Shown here: positions 29,364 through 38,786 of the stretch, piece after piece
Numbering within the stretch: the first letter of the stretch is position 1
Layout: each line of letters opens with the position of its first letter
DNA from: Thalassobacillus sp. CUG 92003
GTDB taxonomy: Bacteria > Bacillota > Bacilli > Bacillales > Halobacillaceae
Length of the DNA stretch: 64,000 nt
NCBI RefSeq assembly: GCF_013618635.1
Contig: NZ_JABLSJ010000008.1
Location: forward strand, 62,001-126,000
Reading direction: 5' to 3'
Notes under the pieces: model-generated
Told to the model about the DNA's origin: nothing
What the model saw: only the letters and a program-made list of their open reading frames with translations
Databases searched by the model: none
Position numbers and translations under genes: made by a program

Positions 29364-29885
29364 TTATGCTTGCTTTTCAGCAATTGGGGCAAGCATCATA
29401 AACATGTTTCGCCCTTCCATTTTGGGCTTCGTCTCAACTTGAGAGACATCTTTGCATTCATCTGCCATACGATCCAATACTTCACGGCCCAATTCTTTGT
29501 GGGTAATGGCGCGACCGCGGAAACGGACGGCGACTTTGACTTTGTCCCCATTGCCTAAGAACTTGCGGGCATTACGAAGCTTGGTGTTAAAGTCGTGTTC
29601 GCCAATTCCAGGGCTTAAACGCACTTCTTTAACTTTAATCGTTGTCTGCTTTTTACGCGCTTCTTTCTCTTTCTTTTGCTGTTCAAAGCGATACTTACCG
29701 TAATCCATAACTCGGCAGACGGGCGGTTTTGCATTTGGAGCAACCATGACTAGATCAAGATTGGCATTCTCGGCAATATCCAATGCTTCTTGTCTTGATT
29801 TGACGCCCAGTTGATCTCCATTCACATCAATGAGACGCACCTCTCTGGCGCGAATCTTTTCATTAACGTTCATATCTTTGCTAAT
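29364..29885 (-). CDS. infC: Translation initiation factor IF-3
   Basis: A 173-residue factor that keeps 30S subunits free and checks the start codon. The N-terminal domain ([20 protein letters not shown]) and C-terminal domain ([20 protein letters not shown]) are complete. I place the start at an ATT codon (29885), which has GGAGG nine bases upstream. The ATG two codons earlier (29891) is only three bases from GGAGG. A rare ATT start is known for infC in E. coli and Geobacillus, where IF-3 limits its own synthesis. If the ATG is used, the protein is two residues longer. Confidence 0.95.
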   Translation of the reverse strand: MSKDMNVNEKIRAREVRLIDVNGDQLGVKSRQEALDIAENANLDLVMVAPNAKPPVCRVMDYGKYRFEQQKKEKEARKKQTTIKVKEVRLSPGIGEHDFNTKLRNARKFLGNGDKVKVAVRFRGRAITHKELGREVLDRMADECKDVSQVETKPKMEGRNMFMMLAPIAEKQA

Positions 29886-29957
29886 AACCATACACCTCCA
29901 TAAGATTTTAAAAGAACTTATTAAAGACTTATCATCGACAAGTTAATTTAAGCCATA

Positions 29958-30098
29958 AAAAAAGTGCCGGTACACATACTGCACCCACACAATTCCTAAA
30001 AAACAAAAGGATTCGTGACCTGACAACTGCTCTCGCGTCGTTCAGGTGAGAAGCGGGTGCTTCTACTTGTCTCAGATCCGTCTATTAAGCTTACTCAT
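29958..30098 (-). promoter_or_regulatory. L20-type leader of infC-rpmI-rplT
   Basis: The leader contains the paired block CACCCGCTTCTCACC...GGTGCAG and ends in a terminator: GTGC...GGCAC followed by T7 at about 29960-29986. This is the form of the Bacillus ribosomal L20 leader, in which L20 binding causes early termination. The identification rests on position and structure, not on a model search. Confidence 0.75.
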
Positions 30099-30101
30099 GA
30101 A

Positions 30102-30130
30102 AGAATAGCACACCAACAAATGAGTGTCAA
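30102..30130 (-). promoter_or_regulatory. Proximal promoter of infC operon
   Basis: TTGACA (30125-30130) and TATTCT (30102-30107) are 17 bases apart on the minus strand. Confidence 0.65.
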
Positions 30131-30145
30131 ATTGATGCCTTTACT

Positions 30146-30174
30146 ATCATAATAGACGGGCCCAAATTAATCAA
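30146..30174 (-). promoter_or_regulatory. Distal promoter of infC operon
   Basis: TTGATT (30169-30174) and TATGAT (30146-30151) are 17 bases apart on the minus strand, 44 bases upstream of the proximal promoter. Confidence 0.6.
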
Positions 30175-30267
30175 TACTTTTTATGAAAGTCAGTGGTGCT
30201 TGTCCGCCATATAACGTGAGCATAGGCGGAAGTCTCACGGTTTCCCTCTTGTTAAAACAGAGAATAA

Positions 30268-30295
30268 AAGCTGTCCGGCGCATGCCAGACAGCTT
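30268..30295 (-). terminator. Terminator of thrS
   Basis: The stem AAGCTGTCTGGC/CCGGACAGCTT is followed by TTATTCT on the minus strand, 12 bases after the thrS stop. Confidence 0.8.
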
Positions 30296-30307
30296 AATTG
30301 CAACACT

Positions 30308-32254
30308 CTAACGCCTGAGTAACTTTTGGTCGATTTCATTGCGGATTTCAGATATGAACAGGTCGACCGATTTTGTTTCGGAATCTTTTTCACCATACCG
30401 TCTCACGTTAACATCATGGCCTTCCGCTTCGCGGTCACCGACCACGAGGGCAAACGGTATTTTCTTAGTCTGTGCTTCGCGAATCTTATAGCCGATTTTT
30501 TCGTCTCTTTCGTCTACTTCTGTCCGCACACCTGCTGCTCTGAGCTCATCGGCCAGTTTAGTGGCGTAGTCCAGATGCGCATCTGCTGAGACTGGGAGAA
30601 TACGAGCCTGGGTCGGTGCCAGCCAGGTCGGAAATGCTCCTTTGTATTCTTCGATTAAGAAAGCAACGAACCGTTCCATCGTCGAGACGACTCCGCGGTG
30701 AATCACAACAGGTCGGTGGTCTTTGCCATCCTCGCCTACATACGTCAAATCAAATCGTTCGGGTAAGTGGAAATCCAATTGGACGGTAGAGAGCGTCTCG
30801 TCTTTCCCTAAAGCCGTCTTCACTTGCACATCTAGCTTCGGGCCATAGAAAGCAGCTTCTCCTTCTGCTTCTACGTATTCAAGCTCCATATCTTCCATGG
30901 TTTCCTTAAGCATGGCTTGAGCCTGCTCCCACATCTGGTCATTGTCGACATATTTTGTTTTGTCTTCGGGATCCCTATAGGACAAACGGAAATAATAATC
31001 AGTGATGCCAAAATCATGGTAAACAGCCTGGACGAGGTGCACCACACGTTTGAATTCATCTTTCAACTGATCCGGTCGTGCAAATATATGAGCATCATTC
31101 AACGTCATCGCACGCACGCGCTGCAGACCTGCTAACGCCCCGGACATTTCATGACGGTGCATCGTTCCCAATTCAGCAATCCGAAGCGGGAGGTTCCGGT
31201 AACTATGAAGTTGATTCTTATATACCATCATATGATGGGGGCAGTTCATCGGCCTTAACACCAGGTCTTCATTGTCCATTTCCATTACCGGAAACATGTC
31301 ATCCTGGTAATGATCCCAGTGGCCACTTGTTTTATACAACTCTGTACTACCTAATACAGGAGTATAAACGTGGTCGTACCCCAGTCGTTCTTCAATGTCT
31401 ACAATATAGCGCTCGATCGTACGGCGGATTGTAGCCCCTTTTGGCAGCCAAAGCGGCAATCCCTGTCCCACCTTTTGGTTGACTGAAAAGATCTCCAACT
31501 CTTTGCCAAGTTTTCGATGATCACGTTCTTTTGCTTCTTCAAGCATATGCAAATACTCATCCAGTTCAGCTTGTTTCTCAAAGGCTGTCCCATATATACG
31601 CTGCAACATTTTATTATCACTGTCTCCGCGCCAGTATGCACCGGAAATACTCAATAGCTTAAAGATTTTGATTTTGCTTGTTTGAGGAACATGAACACCG
31701 CGGCACAAATCAAAAAATTCACCCTGGCGATAAATGGTGACGTCTTCGCCTTCTGGAATATCATCAATCAATTCAAGCTTAAGGTCATCTCCTATTTCAC
31801 GATATTTCTCTTTTGCTTCTTCACGGGACAACTCAACACGTTCTATTTCAAGATTTTCGTTGACGATCTTCTGCATTTCTTTTTCAATGACCGGTAAATC
31901 TTCCGGGGTAAGCGTATGCTCCATATCGATATCATAATAGAAACCGCTCTCGATAACAGGGCCAACGCCTAATTTGACATGGCCATATAAACGTTTGAGT
32001 GCTTGAGCCATTAAATGGGCAGTCGAGTGACGAAGCACATTAAGCCCTTCAGGATGCTTATACGTGACGATTTCGATCGATCCGTCTTGTTCGATCGGGC
32101 GTCGTAAATCATACAATTCACCATCTAGTGTTATCGCCAGCGCTTGTTTTCTTAATCCTGGAGAAATGGAATGCGCAATGTCTTCCCCTGTCGTACCCTC
32201 CGGAAAACTTTTCGTAGCTCCATCAGGAAATGTAATATTAATGTGATCAGTCAT
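30308..32254 (-). CDS. thrS: Threonyl-tRNA synthetase
   Basis: A 648-residue class II synthetase. Domains in order: TGS (about 1-60); the second editing domain with [16 protein letters not shown]; the catalytic core with [10 protein letters not shown] and [18 protein letters not shown]; and the anticodon-binding domain (about 540-648). The ATG at 32254 has AAAGGAG eight bases upstream; an earlier GTG overlaps that site. A T-box leader precedes it. Confidence 0.97.
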   Translation of the reverse strand: MTDHINITFPDGATKSFPEGTTGEDIAHSISPGLRKQALAITLDGELYDLRRPIEQDGSIEIVTYKHPEGLNVLRHSTAHLMAQALKRLYGHVKLGVGPVIESGFYYDIDMEHTLTPEDLPVIEKEMQKIVNENLEIERVELSREEAKEKYREIGDDLKLELIDDIPEGEDVTIYRQGEFFDLCRGVHVPQTSKIKIFKLLSISGAYWRGDSDNKMLQRIYGTAFEKQAELDEYLHMLEEAKERDHRKLGKELEIFSVNQKVGQGLPLWLPKGATIRRTIERYIVDIEERLGYDHVYTPVLGSTELYKTSGHWDHYQDDMFPVMEMDNEDLVLRPMNCPHHMMVYKNQLHSYRNLPLRIAELGTMHRHEMSGALAGLQRVRAMTLNDAHIFARPDQLKDEFKRVVHLVQAVYHDFGITDYYFRLSYRDPEDKTKYVDNDQMWEQAQAMLKETMEDMELEYVEAEGEAAFYGPKLDVQVKTALGKDETLSTVQLDFHLPERFDLTYVGEDGKDHRPVVIHRGVVSTMERFVAFLIEEYKGAFPTWLAPTQARILPVSADAHLDYATKLADELRAAGVRTEVDERDEKIGYKIREAQTKKIPFALVVGDREAEGHDVNVRRYGEKDSETKSVDLFISEIRNEIDQKLLRR

Positions 32255-32287
32255 CCTTACCACTCCTTTATCAGTTTACCAATCAAA

Positions 32288-32552
32288 AAAACTCGTCCCT
32301 CTGCATCATTTGCAAAGGGACGAGTTCATCTAAAAACACGTGGTTCCACCCAAATTTCCGTCATAGGACGGCTTCATTACCTGTTAACGCTGGTCATGCG
32401 CTGTCTTTTACTCTCATCGTTCGAAGACAGGGTTTAAAGGGGGTGAACGATTGGACGTAAATAGGAAGCTTACAGCCCGTGACTTCCCTCTCTGCTAATC
32501 CGTCTCCAAATGTCCGTAACCTTATCATTACCGTTTGATTCATCATATTATG
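32288..32552 (-). promoter_or_regulatory. T-box leader of thrS
   Basis: On the minus strand the T-box TTTGGGTGGAACCACG lies at 32339-32354, followed by the terminator AACTCGTCCCT...AGGGACGAGTT and T5 at 32284-32318. An ACC codon near 32440 could be the Thr specifier. Together these indicate control by uncharged tRNA-Thr. Confidence 0.92.
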
Positions 32553-32557
32553 TACGT

Positions 32558-32586
32558 ATTATAGCGATTGTCAGGTGATAAATCAA
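32558..32586 (-). promoter_or_regulatory. Promoter of thrS
   Basis: TTGATT (32581-32586) and TATAAT (32558-32563) are 17 bases apart on the minus strand, eight bases past the ytxC stop. Confidence 0.75.
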
Positions 32587-32593
32587 GTGTAAA

Positions 32594-33424
32594 TCATATC
32601 CGGGCAAAAGGAAACTGTTGGATTGATTGATAACGCGCTTTCTCTTGAAAAATATTAGCCAGCGTTTGAATTTTGGCATCGCCCCTATCATCCGTATAAA
32701 TGGTCAGTTTTCTCGGCGCAAAAGCTAGAGCAGGCGTCATTTGCCAGTCATAATAACCTTCATTTAACATCACAAGGGGGTGATGTTTCAATTGCTCCTG
32801 CACGTCCGTTTGGGATAGCTTCAAACCATTTTGATGATAGTAAGTAAACTTCCGGTGACGATGGTACAGCATCAATTCTTCAATCTCCGTCTGTCCTTGA
32901 TTAATATAAAGCCGTAATGAATCCAACCACAATTGATAATCTTCTTCCCGTTTGTATTCGTCAATCGTGCAGCCGATGTAATCTTCTAAAGATGATTTGA
33001 CCGCGCGAAAACAACGACTAGCTAACTCCTGAAAATGAATGACGTCTGCATTTTCGATAAATGTTTGAATATACGCTCCCATATCACTACGGATGGCAGG
33101 CAGGCGAACGCCTCGGGGAGGGTCTGTATCAAACTCCTCTCTTATCTCCAGCAAGCGTCTGATTTCATGTTCATCGTGAAAATAATAGGTGTGTTCTACA
33201 ATGTCCCGGTTCCAATTATTCATCCGGAACATATAAAGCATATCGATGAGAATTTCTTTAATAACGACCTCTACATTGTTGTCGCTCGTCCCTAATAACG
33301 TGATTTCATTGCCAAAATGGCTTGTCCCTTTCCAGTTTATTTGTACGCCGGGACTTTTTTCAGTTAATACATCGCAAAAGTATAAAGCTTCCTTCCGTTC
33401 CCCAAAGTAAAAACATGCCAACAC
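32594..33424 (-). CDS. ytxC: YtxC-like sporulation protein
   Basis: A 276-residue protein similar to B. subtilis YtxC, of the sporulation YtxC family. It has no signal peptide or membrane helix. Recognisable parts are the ADVIHFQELASRCFRAVKSS region and the C-terminal KLTIYTDDRGDAKIQTLANI. The function is unknown. It starts with GTG (33424) or the adjacent TTG, after GAGGGGGAG. It lies between dnaI and thrS, as in B. subtilis. Confidence 0.82.
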   Translation of the reverse strand: MLACFYFGERKEALYFCDVLTEKSPGVQINWKGTSHFGNEITLLGTSDNNVEVVIKEILIDMLYMFRMNNWNRDIVEHTYYFHDEHEIRRLLEIREEFDTDPPRGVRLPAIRSDMGAYIQTFIENADVIHFQELASRCFRAVKSSLEDYIGCTIDEYKREEDYQLWLDSLRLYINQGQTEIEELMLYHRHRKFTYYHQNGLKLSQTDVQEQLKHHPLVMLNEGYYDWQMTPALAFAPRKLTIYTDDRGDAKIQTLANIFQEKARYQSIQQFPFARI

Positions 33425-33477
33425 AACTCCCCCTCACAAACGACTTATGCAATGTTATATATATGGCTCCCCCTTAT

Positions 33478-33523
33478 AAAAAATGCCCAAGCTGAGCAAT
33501 CAGTTGCTCAAGCCTGGGCATTT
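33478..33523 (-). terminator. Terminator of dnaB-dnaI
   Basis: The nested stem AAATGCCCA...TGAGCAA/TTGCTCA...TGGGCATTT is followed by T6 on the minus strand. Confidence 0.85.
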
Positions 33524-33535
33524 AATTTCATCGTG

Positions 33536-34468
33536 TTAGCCGCGACGATTTTCACCTTGCAACGGTATAATTTGACTGACCTGACGAATGCGTTCTGTAA
33601 TGCGACGCGCTTTGACTTGTTCGACGTCCCCCCGGTTACTGGTTGTAAAGATTTGTTCGAGTTCGTTGAGATTATAGTTGGAGGTGAAAAAGACAGGCAG
33701 ACGTTCCATCATGCGATATTGCAGGATGGAGCCTAATACTTCATCACGGAACCAGGCAGACTGTGATTCTGCCCCAATATCGTCAAGCATAAGAATAGGG
33801 ATAGTCTTGAAAGCTTCTACCTTTTGGTTGATCGTATCATCTTTGATAGACGCTTTTATCTCACGAACAAACTCCGGCATATAAACGATCATGGAAGCGA
33901 TATTTTTTTGACTTAGTCCATTGGCTAAAGCGCCAAGAATATACGTTTTGCCGACGCCAAACGGCCCGTGAAGGTAAAGACCTCGATTCGGGAGTTCTTC
34001 CTCCACTGTTTCCATATAGCTAACCACCTCTTGTACGGCCTGGGCTCGCTCTGGATCTTCCCAATCCATTCGCTCAAATGTGGCTTCTAATATCTCTTTC
34101 GGCATATGGAGGCTCTGGACCAGCGATTGCTGCTTCCTGATTTGGTCATGTTGAACTTTCTTAGGGCATTTCTCATATGTCAGCTTTATGTCTTCCCCCT
34201 CCACGGAGACCAGGGGGGCGAACCCAGGTAGAATGTTGACACACTCGTCTAGAGAAGGACATTTTTCACACTTTTTGGATTGATCCTGATATTCATGAAG
34301 CTTAATCAACTGGCGTTCCATTGCTTTCGGCCCTAATTGCGGATGTTGTTTTTGCAACTCTTTAATTTCAGGTGAAGCGAGCACTTCTTCTTTTATCGTA
34401 TTGAACCTCTCTTGAAATCCCTTATTATCGTTCATCCATTTTTTTAAGGAAGATTTTATCGGCTCCAT
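33536..34468 (-). CDS. dnaI: Helicase loader DnaI
   Basis: A 310-residue AAA+ protein that loads the replicative helicase DnaC at oriC and at restarted forks. The N-terminal helicase-binding domain has a zinc site (Cys67, Cys70 and Cys101 are visible). The AAA+ domain shows Walker A GPFGVGKT (168-175), Walker B LMLDDIGAES and the sensor FFTSNYNL. The ATG at 34468 has GAGGTGA eight bases upstream and matches the known MEPI start. It is co-transcribed with dnaB, 21 bases away. Confidence 0.95.
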   Translation of the reverse strand: MEPIKSSLKKWMNDNKGFQERFNTIKEEVLASPEIKELQKQHPQLGPKAMERQLIKLHEYQDQSKKCEKCPSLDECVNILPGFAPLVSVEGEDIKLTYEKCPKKVQHDQIRKQQSLVQSLHMPKEILEATFERMDWEDPERAQAVQEVVSYMETVEEELPNRGLYLHGPFGVGKTYILGALANGLSQKNIASMIVYMPEFVREIKASIKDDTINQKVEAFKTIPILMLDDIGAESQSAWFRDEVLGSILQYRMMERLPVFFTSNYNLNELEQIFTTSNRGDVEQVKARRITERIRQVSQIIPLQGENRRG

Positions 34469-34489
34469 CGTTGCTTTCACCTCTATCCG

Positions 34490-35839
34490 TTATTTGTTCG
34501 TTAAATTTCGAATGCGTTCAGCCATTTCCTGACGATTGAACGGGAGGGTCTTATCCTTTTCACGTTTGTAAGTTTCCTGTTGATTCTGTTCAAACCAATC
34601 CGGGATGACCTCTTTTTTTCCTTTTTGTTGGCGTGATTGCTTCTGTTTGCCCCATTGCTGGTACTTTTGATGTTCAGCTTTAGCTAGATTCATGGCTTGC
34701 CTGACTGTTGTCACATTTTTCCGGGACCAATGACTAGCTATTTTTTCCATATAAGCTTTTGATAGTTTCATATCTGTTTTCAGTAACACATAATGAACCA
34801 ATACATTCATGACACCTGTAGGAAGCCCTTGTTCAGTCATGACATCCCGGATCATTTTTAAGTCCTGGGAAGAAGCATGTTGCCCTCCAAGATCCTCTAG
34901 TAGTTCTTTAGGTGAAATGCTTGCTAACATGGCAATGAATTGATCCTCTTTATTATTTGATTGACTGAGAGCTTCATTGTCTGAAGACGCTTCTTTTGGT
35001 GCCTCAGTATCTTGTTTGACTTTAGGTTTCGATTGGGCAATATCGTGGCAAGCTTCTTTCAATTCTTGACCGATTAGACGATTTTCGTCATTCAACGCCC
35101 ACAACATCGCTTTCTCTAAGTCTTGGGAATTTAAGTTATACAACGATGCAAGCTGGTGCATTAAACGCCGATTATCTCCCGTCAATATTTTATCAGCTGG
35201 ATACATACGTTGTGTTAACACGTGAGTCAACCAATCGAAATCGAGCCGATCCGATTCAATCGGGGGGCCGTTAGCAGAATGATTCGTATCCTGGGCCCCT
35301 GCCTCAACGGTGGACTGAGCGTTAGCGGACCTTGTTACCGAGTCATGGAAAACCTCGTCAAATGTCGCGGTGATATTATGATACGCATTCATTTCCCACT
35401 TGTTGGAGTCGAATCGGTTCTGCAGCTTGCGATACTTGTCCTCACCTATCTCATGATGAAGCATTAAGGCAAGCATGTCATCTCGAAAAAACTGCTTAGG
35501 GGAAAAAGGTGGCTGAAGCTCGTAAAGATAAATGGTGTGGTCATCTTGTTTCGATCGATACGTTTGCAACAAGCCGATCGCTTCAAGTTTGATACGAGAT
35601 TTATATATTTGGTCCAGAGGGGAAGATAAGTAATTCATTAGCGCATGGTGGGATTGCAATTCAGCGTTTGAGGGTCCTTCACAATCGCTCAGCAATGTCT
35701 GATACAGAGACATGCTTAAGACACCGATAAGCGGTTGATAGAGATGCGTTAACGACTGGTGATAGTCGCGTGGCACAGAACCGTTCAAATGAATATAAAA
35801 TCCATCTACCGGCAACAGTTTCCCAATAAATGGTTCCAT
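34490..35839 (-). CDS. dnaB: Replication initiation and membrane attachment protein DnaB
   Basis: A 449-residue primosome protein of Gram-positive bacteria that works with DnaD and DnaI to load the helicase; it is not the E. coli helicase of that name. Two DnaB/DnaD-type domains are present: the N-terminal winged-helix part (about 1-190) and a DDBH2 domain (about 310-385, LPTGVMNVLVHYVLLKTDMK). A low-complexity linker of about 100 residues lies between. The tail carries the motif IPDWFEQ. GGAAAGGGGG precedes the ATG. Confidence 0.93.
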   Translation of the reverse strand: MEPFIGKLLPVDGFYIHLNGSVPRDYHQSLTHLYQPLIGVLSMSLYQTLLSDCEGPSNAELQSHHALMNYLSSPLDQIYKSRIKLEAIGLLQTYRSKQDDHTIYLYELQPPFSPKQFFRDDMLALMLHHEIGEDKYRKLQNRFDSNKWEMNAYHNITATFDEVFHDSVTRSANAQSTVEAGAQDTNHSANGPPIESDRLDFDWLTHVLTQRMYPADKILTGDNRRLMHQLASLYNLNSQDLEKAMLWALNDENRLIGQELKEACHDIAQSKPKVKQDTEAPKEASSDNEALSQSNNKEDQFIAMLASISPKELLEDLGGQHASSQDLKMIRDVMTEQGLPTGVMNVLVHYVLLKTDMKLSKAYMEKIASHWSRKNVTTVRQAMNLAKAEHQKYQQWGKQKQSRQQKGKKEVIPDWFEQNQQETYKREKDKTLPFNRQEMAERIRNLTNK

Positions 35840-35966
35840 TCCATTTCCCCCTTTCCGTGTAGTAATAAGCGCGGTTAAACCTCAATTTTGGATGATTAGG
35901 GAGATTGAAGCGCTCCATCCACTTGCCTAACCCACACTTCCCTTTAACAGAGGCTATTAAATAGAA

Positions 35967-35988
35967 AATGAGCTCAAGGGAGCTCATT
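35967..35988 (-). terminator. Hairpin between nrdR and dnaB
   Basis: The stem AATGAGCTC/GAGCTCATT is followed by TTCTATTT on the minus strand, just after the nrdR stop. dnaB may therefore have its own promoter. Confidence 0.7.
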
Positions 35989-35994
35989 CAAGCA

Positions 35995-36459
35995 TTAATC
36001 CTCTCGTTTTATTAAATCCTTCAATTCGTCTATGAATACATTAATATCTTTAAATTGACGATAGACTGAAGCAAAACGAACATAGGCAACCTCATCGACT
36101 TTCGAAAGATGCTGCATCACCATTTCTCCGATATCTTCACTCTGGACTTCTGAAACACCTCGATTGCGCAGTTCTTTTTCAACCTCAAGCGTAATCGTTT
36201 CTAACTCCTCAAGTGCCACAGGACGTTTTTCACACGCCTTGATCAACCCGCGCATCAGCTTTTCGCGACTGAATTCTTCTCTGGTCCCTTCTTTTTTCAC
36301 CACAATCAAGGGCACTTCTTCAATGCGCTCAAATGTCGTGAAGCGAAAATCACACGCCTCACATTCACGTCTCCGACGAATAGCACGTCCTTCTTCGATC
36401 GGGCGTGAATCCAACACTCTGGTGCTCTTATATTGGCAATTTGGACATTTCACTGTCAA
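35995..36459 (-). CDS. nrdR: Transcriptional repressor NrdR
   Basis: A 154-residue repressor of ribonucleotide reductase genes that senses ATP and dATP. The N-terminal zinc ribbon uses Cys5, Cys8, Cys33 and Cys36 (CPNC, CEAC), with the basic strip GRAIRRRRE between. The ATP-cone domain (about 49-139) begins [19 protein letters not shown]. It lies upstream of dnaB, as in many bacilli. Confidence 0.97.
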   Translation of the reverse strand: MTVKCPNCQYKSTRVLDSRPIEEGRAIRRRRECEACDFRFTTFERIEEVPLIVVKKEGTREEFSREKLMRGLIKACEKRPVALEELETITLEVEKELRNRGVSEVQSEDIGEMVMQHLSKVDEVAYVRFASVYRQFKDINVFIDELKDLIKRED

Positions 36460-36483
36460 TCATCTCCACATAATAGTCATCTT

Positions 36484-36876
36484 TCACTCGAGAGGGTCAT
36501 TTTTATACTCGACGCGAGGAAGCTCTTTATTTAACTGCTCGTAAAACTGGCTGATCAGCTTCTTACTGAAGCCAAAATCAACAGGCCCACCAGATTCAGT
36601 CGTTACAGAAAAATCTACTGCAGTACGAAAAGGACGTACCATTATGACACTCGCGACAATGAAAGCCTTTCGTTTCCCTTGATAATGAACGTTAATCTCG
36701 CCATGTTCTTTGGAAACAGAAATCACGCGGGAAGGGGAACGATTAAGCATCGTTTCCACTGCACTGAACGCTTTATCTTTCGTCGTTTTAAAATAGTGGG
36801 TTTCAAGCTTCGGATCCCAGTGGTTCTCGGCAGTTTCAGAGTGGTTGCTTAAATATGTCGAAATAAATTTCTTCAC
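36484..36876 (-). CDS. Conserved hypothetical protein, possibly DUF1499-like
   Basis: A 130-residue soluble protein that I do not recognise with confidence. It starts at GTG (36876) with AAGGAG eight bases upstream, so it is probably expressed. The order of elements (a DKAFSAVETML helix, beta strands with INVHYQGKRKAFIVAS, and a final helix KKLISQFYEQLNKELP) resembles DUF1499 proteins, but that is inference. It lies between speD and nrdR and is not a gene I know at this point in B. subtilis. It has no signal peptide or membrane helix. Confidence 0.7.
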   Translation of the reverse strand: MKKFISTYLSNHSETAENHWDPKLETHYFKTTKDKAFSAVETMLNRSPSRVISVSKEHGEINVHYQGKRKAFIVASVIMVRPFRTAVDFSVTTESGGPVDFGFSKKLISQFYEQLNKELPRVEYKNDPLE

Positions 36877-37020
36877 TAGGTTAACTCCTTCGCTATGTAC
36901 ATATACTACTTGTCATTTTAACATGTTTTTCGTCATGAACATAAAGGAAATCAAAAAAACTGACCGGAAACGAATGGGATGCATGGGCGTTAGTGTTCCT
37001 ATCCGATTCAATTATCATAC

Positions 37021-37056
37021 AAAAAGAGGCCAAATCATAGTTCGATTCGACCTCTT
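37021..37056 (-). terminator. Terminator of speD
   Basis: An interrupted stem AAGAGGTC...GGCCTCTT is followed by TTTG on the minus strand, 25 bases after the speD stop. Confidence 0.7.
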
Positions 37057-37081
37057 CATCCTGCATTCAATTCAGTAAAAT

Positions 37082-37459
37082 TTATAATGCCCGTGATGCT
37101 TTAATTTCAACCGGTCCCATTCCACGCGGAACTTCGACCGTTTCATTCGTTTGCGCTTCTAAAGCTTCAACAATAAAGCCAGCTGCAATATTCGGATCGA
37201 TCCGGTCGCCACACGTGTATACATCAATACTGGCATAACCATGTTCAGGGAAACTATGAATGGTCAAATGTGATTCTGAAATAATGACCACACCACTGAC
37301 ACCATGTGGAGCAAATTTATGGAAAGCTACTTCCCGGACTTCGGCTCCTGATTTAAGAGCAGCATCTACAAATACCTTTTCAATAAAATTTATATCGTTC
37401 AACTTAGCTTCATTACAGTTCCAAAGTTCTGCAATAACGTGTCTGCCCATCGTATCCAA
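37082..37459 (-). CDS. speD: S-adenosylmethionine decarboxylase proenzyme
   Basis: A 125-residue prokaryotic proenzyme that cleaves itself to form a pyruvoyl cofactor and makes the aminopropyl donor for spermidine. The self-cleavage site is Glu62-Ser63 in [20 protein letters not shown], and the catalytic Cys is in VYTCGD. I chose the TTG at 37459: AAAGGGGGA lies nine bases upstream, and the product then starts [11 protein letters not shown], in line with B. subtilis METMGRH. The frame stays open upstream to 37501. The leader may be structured, as described separately. Confidence 0.93.
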   Translation of the reverse strand: MDTMGRHVIAELWNCNEAKLNDINFIEKVFVDAALKSGAEVREVAFHKFAPHGVSGVVIISESHLTIHSFPEHGYASIDVYTCGDRIDPNIAAGFIVEALEAQTNETVEVPRGMGPVEIKASRAL

Positions 37460-37468
37460 TACAAAATA

Positions 37469-37551
37469 TCCCCCTTTAACAGGTGCAATAAAACCTCTCA
37501 CTACGTTGTCATAACTACCACGGGGGAAAGTTAGTCCTGAGAGGTCCTAAC
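37469..37551 (-). promoter_or_regulatory. Possible structured leader of speD
   Basis: The 130-base leader has a hairpin at 37530-37551 (GTTAG..CCTctcAGG..CTAAC). It also has two interleaved complementary pairs: CCTCTC (37539-37544) with GAGAGG (37494-37499), and TCCCCC (37522-37527) with the ribosome-site GGGGGA (37469-37474). Their order allows a pseudoknot that would hide the ribosome site. I recognise no known riboswitch. Confidence 0.35.
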
Positions 37552-37595
37552 CCTTTGAGTAGCCTATGGCTTGCTAGAATTCTAAAGCTAAAAAA

Positions 37596-37624
37596 AGTAT
37601 ATACGTTTTACCCCGTTTTGGCAA
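37596..37624 (-). promoter_or_regulatory. Promoter of speD
   Basis: TTGCCA (37619-37624) and TATACT (37596-37601) are 17 bases apart on the minus strand. Confidence 0.7.
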
Positions 37625-37702
37625 GCATCAGCTGCAAATAATTGTCAAAGGATGGCAACCGTATATCTATTATAGGATACAAGATGGTCAAGTGGCTACT
37701 CA

Positions 37703-38737
37703 TTAAGACACTCTCATTTCTTCGGTTTCCAATAACTTGCTTCCCACATACTTGGCTAGATCGACTACACGGCAGGAATAACCCCATTCATTATCATACC
37801 AGGCTAATACTTTCACCTTACGATCTTCCATAACAATGGTGGATAATCCATCAACAATCGCTGAGTATTCAGATGTTGTATAATCGACTGAAACTAAAGG
37901 TTCATCACTGTATTGAATGATGCCTTTCATCTTATCTTCTTCAGCTCGTCTGAAAGCTTCATTTATTTGTTCAGCAGTAACGTCAGTTTTCAAGTCAACG
38001 ACCAAATCCACCAACGATACATTCGGCGTTGGCACTCTGAGCGCCATACCATGTAGTTTACCTTGCATATTCGGAAGGACTTCTCCTAACGCTTTAGCGG
38101 CGCCAGTGGACGTCGGGATAATAGATTGCGTACACCCACGGGCCCGGCGTAAATCCTTATGCGGATTATCGAGATTCTGCTGATCATTTGTAAACGCATG
38201 GACCGTGGTCATCAACCCATTCTCGATGCCAAACTGCTCATCTATCACTTTCACCACCGGAGCCAGGCAATTTGTTGTACACGAAGCATTCGAAATAACG
38301 TGGTGGTCTTCCGGATCATAATCTGCTTCGTTTACTCCCATGACGATCGTGGCGTCTACTTGCTTGCCCGGGGCGGTAATGATCACTTTTTTAGCGCCCG
38401 CTTCGATGTGAAGTCCCGCTTCCTCTTTCGTGCGGAATTTCCCAGTTGCTTCAATCACAATATCAACGTCCAACTCATCCCACGGCAGTTCTTCGGGATT
38501 CCGAGTTGAACACACTTTAATTCGTTTACCATTTACTTCAAGGCTGTCTTCTATCGGTTTAATATCATATTTGAATTGACCGTGGACGCTGTCATACTTG
38601 AGCATGTGGGCTAACGTTTCAGCTGGATAACTCGCATTGATTGCTACAATCTCAACATCTTCTTCAGTTACAGCTTTTCTAAACACCATTCGCCCGATTC
38701 GTCCCAGCCCATTAATCGCAATACGTGATTTTGACAT
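37703..38737 (-). CDS. gapB: Gluconeogenic glyceraldehyde-3-phosphate dehydrogenase
   Basis: A 344-residue NADP-preferring GAPDH of the GapB type, used in gluconeogenesis and also able to act as erythrose-4-phosphate dehydrogenase. The N-terminal Rossmann segment INGLGRIGR and the catalytic Cys153 in SNASCTTNCLAPV are present. The neighbours coaE and speD are those of B. subtilis gapB, not gapA, which supports the paralogue call. Upstream sequence shows likely glucose-repression sites. Confidence 0.93.
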   Translation of the reverse strand: MSKSRIAINGLGRIGRMVFRKAVTEEDVEIVAINASYPAETLAHMLKYDSVHGQFKYDIKPIEDSLEVNGKRIKVCSTRNPEELPWDELDVDIVIEATGKFRTKEEAGLHIEAGAKKVIITAPGKQVDATIVMGVNEADYDPEDHHVISNASCTTNCLAPVVKVIDEQFGIENGLMTTVHAFTNDQQNLDNPHKDLRRARGCTQSIIPTSTGAAKALGEVLPNMQGKLHGMALRVPTPNVSLVDLVVDLKTDVTAEQINEAFRRAEEDKMKGIIQYSDEPLVSVDYTTSEYSAIVDGLSTIVMEDRKVKVLAWYDNEWGYSCRVVDLAKYVGSKLLETEEMRVS

Positions 38738-38786
38738 AAGGAATAACCCCCAATTATGATATACTTTTATATAAGTAGGTGTAAAT

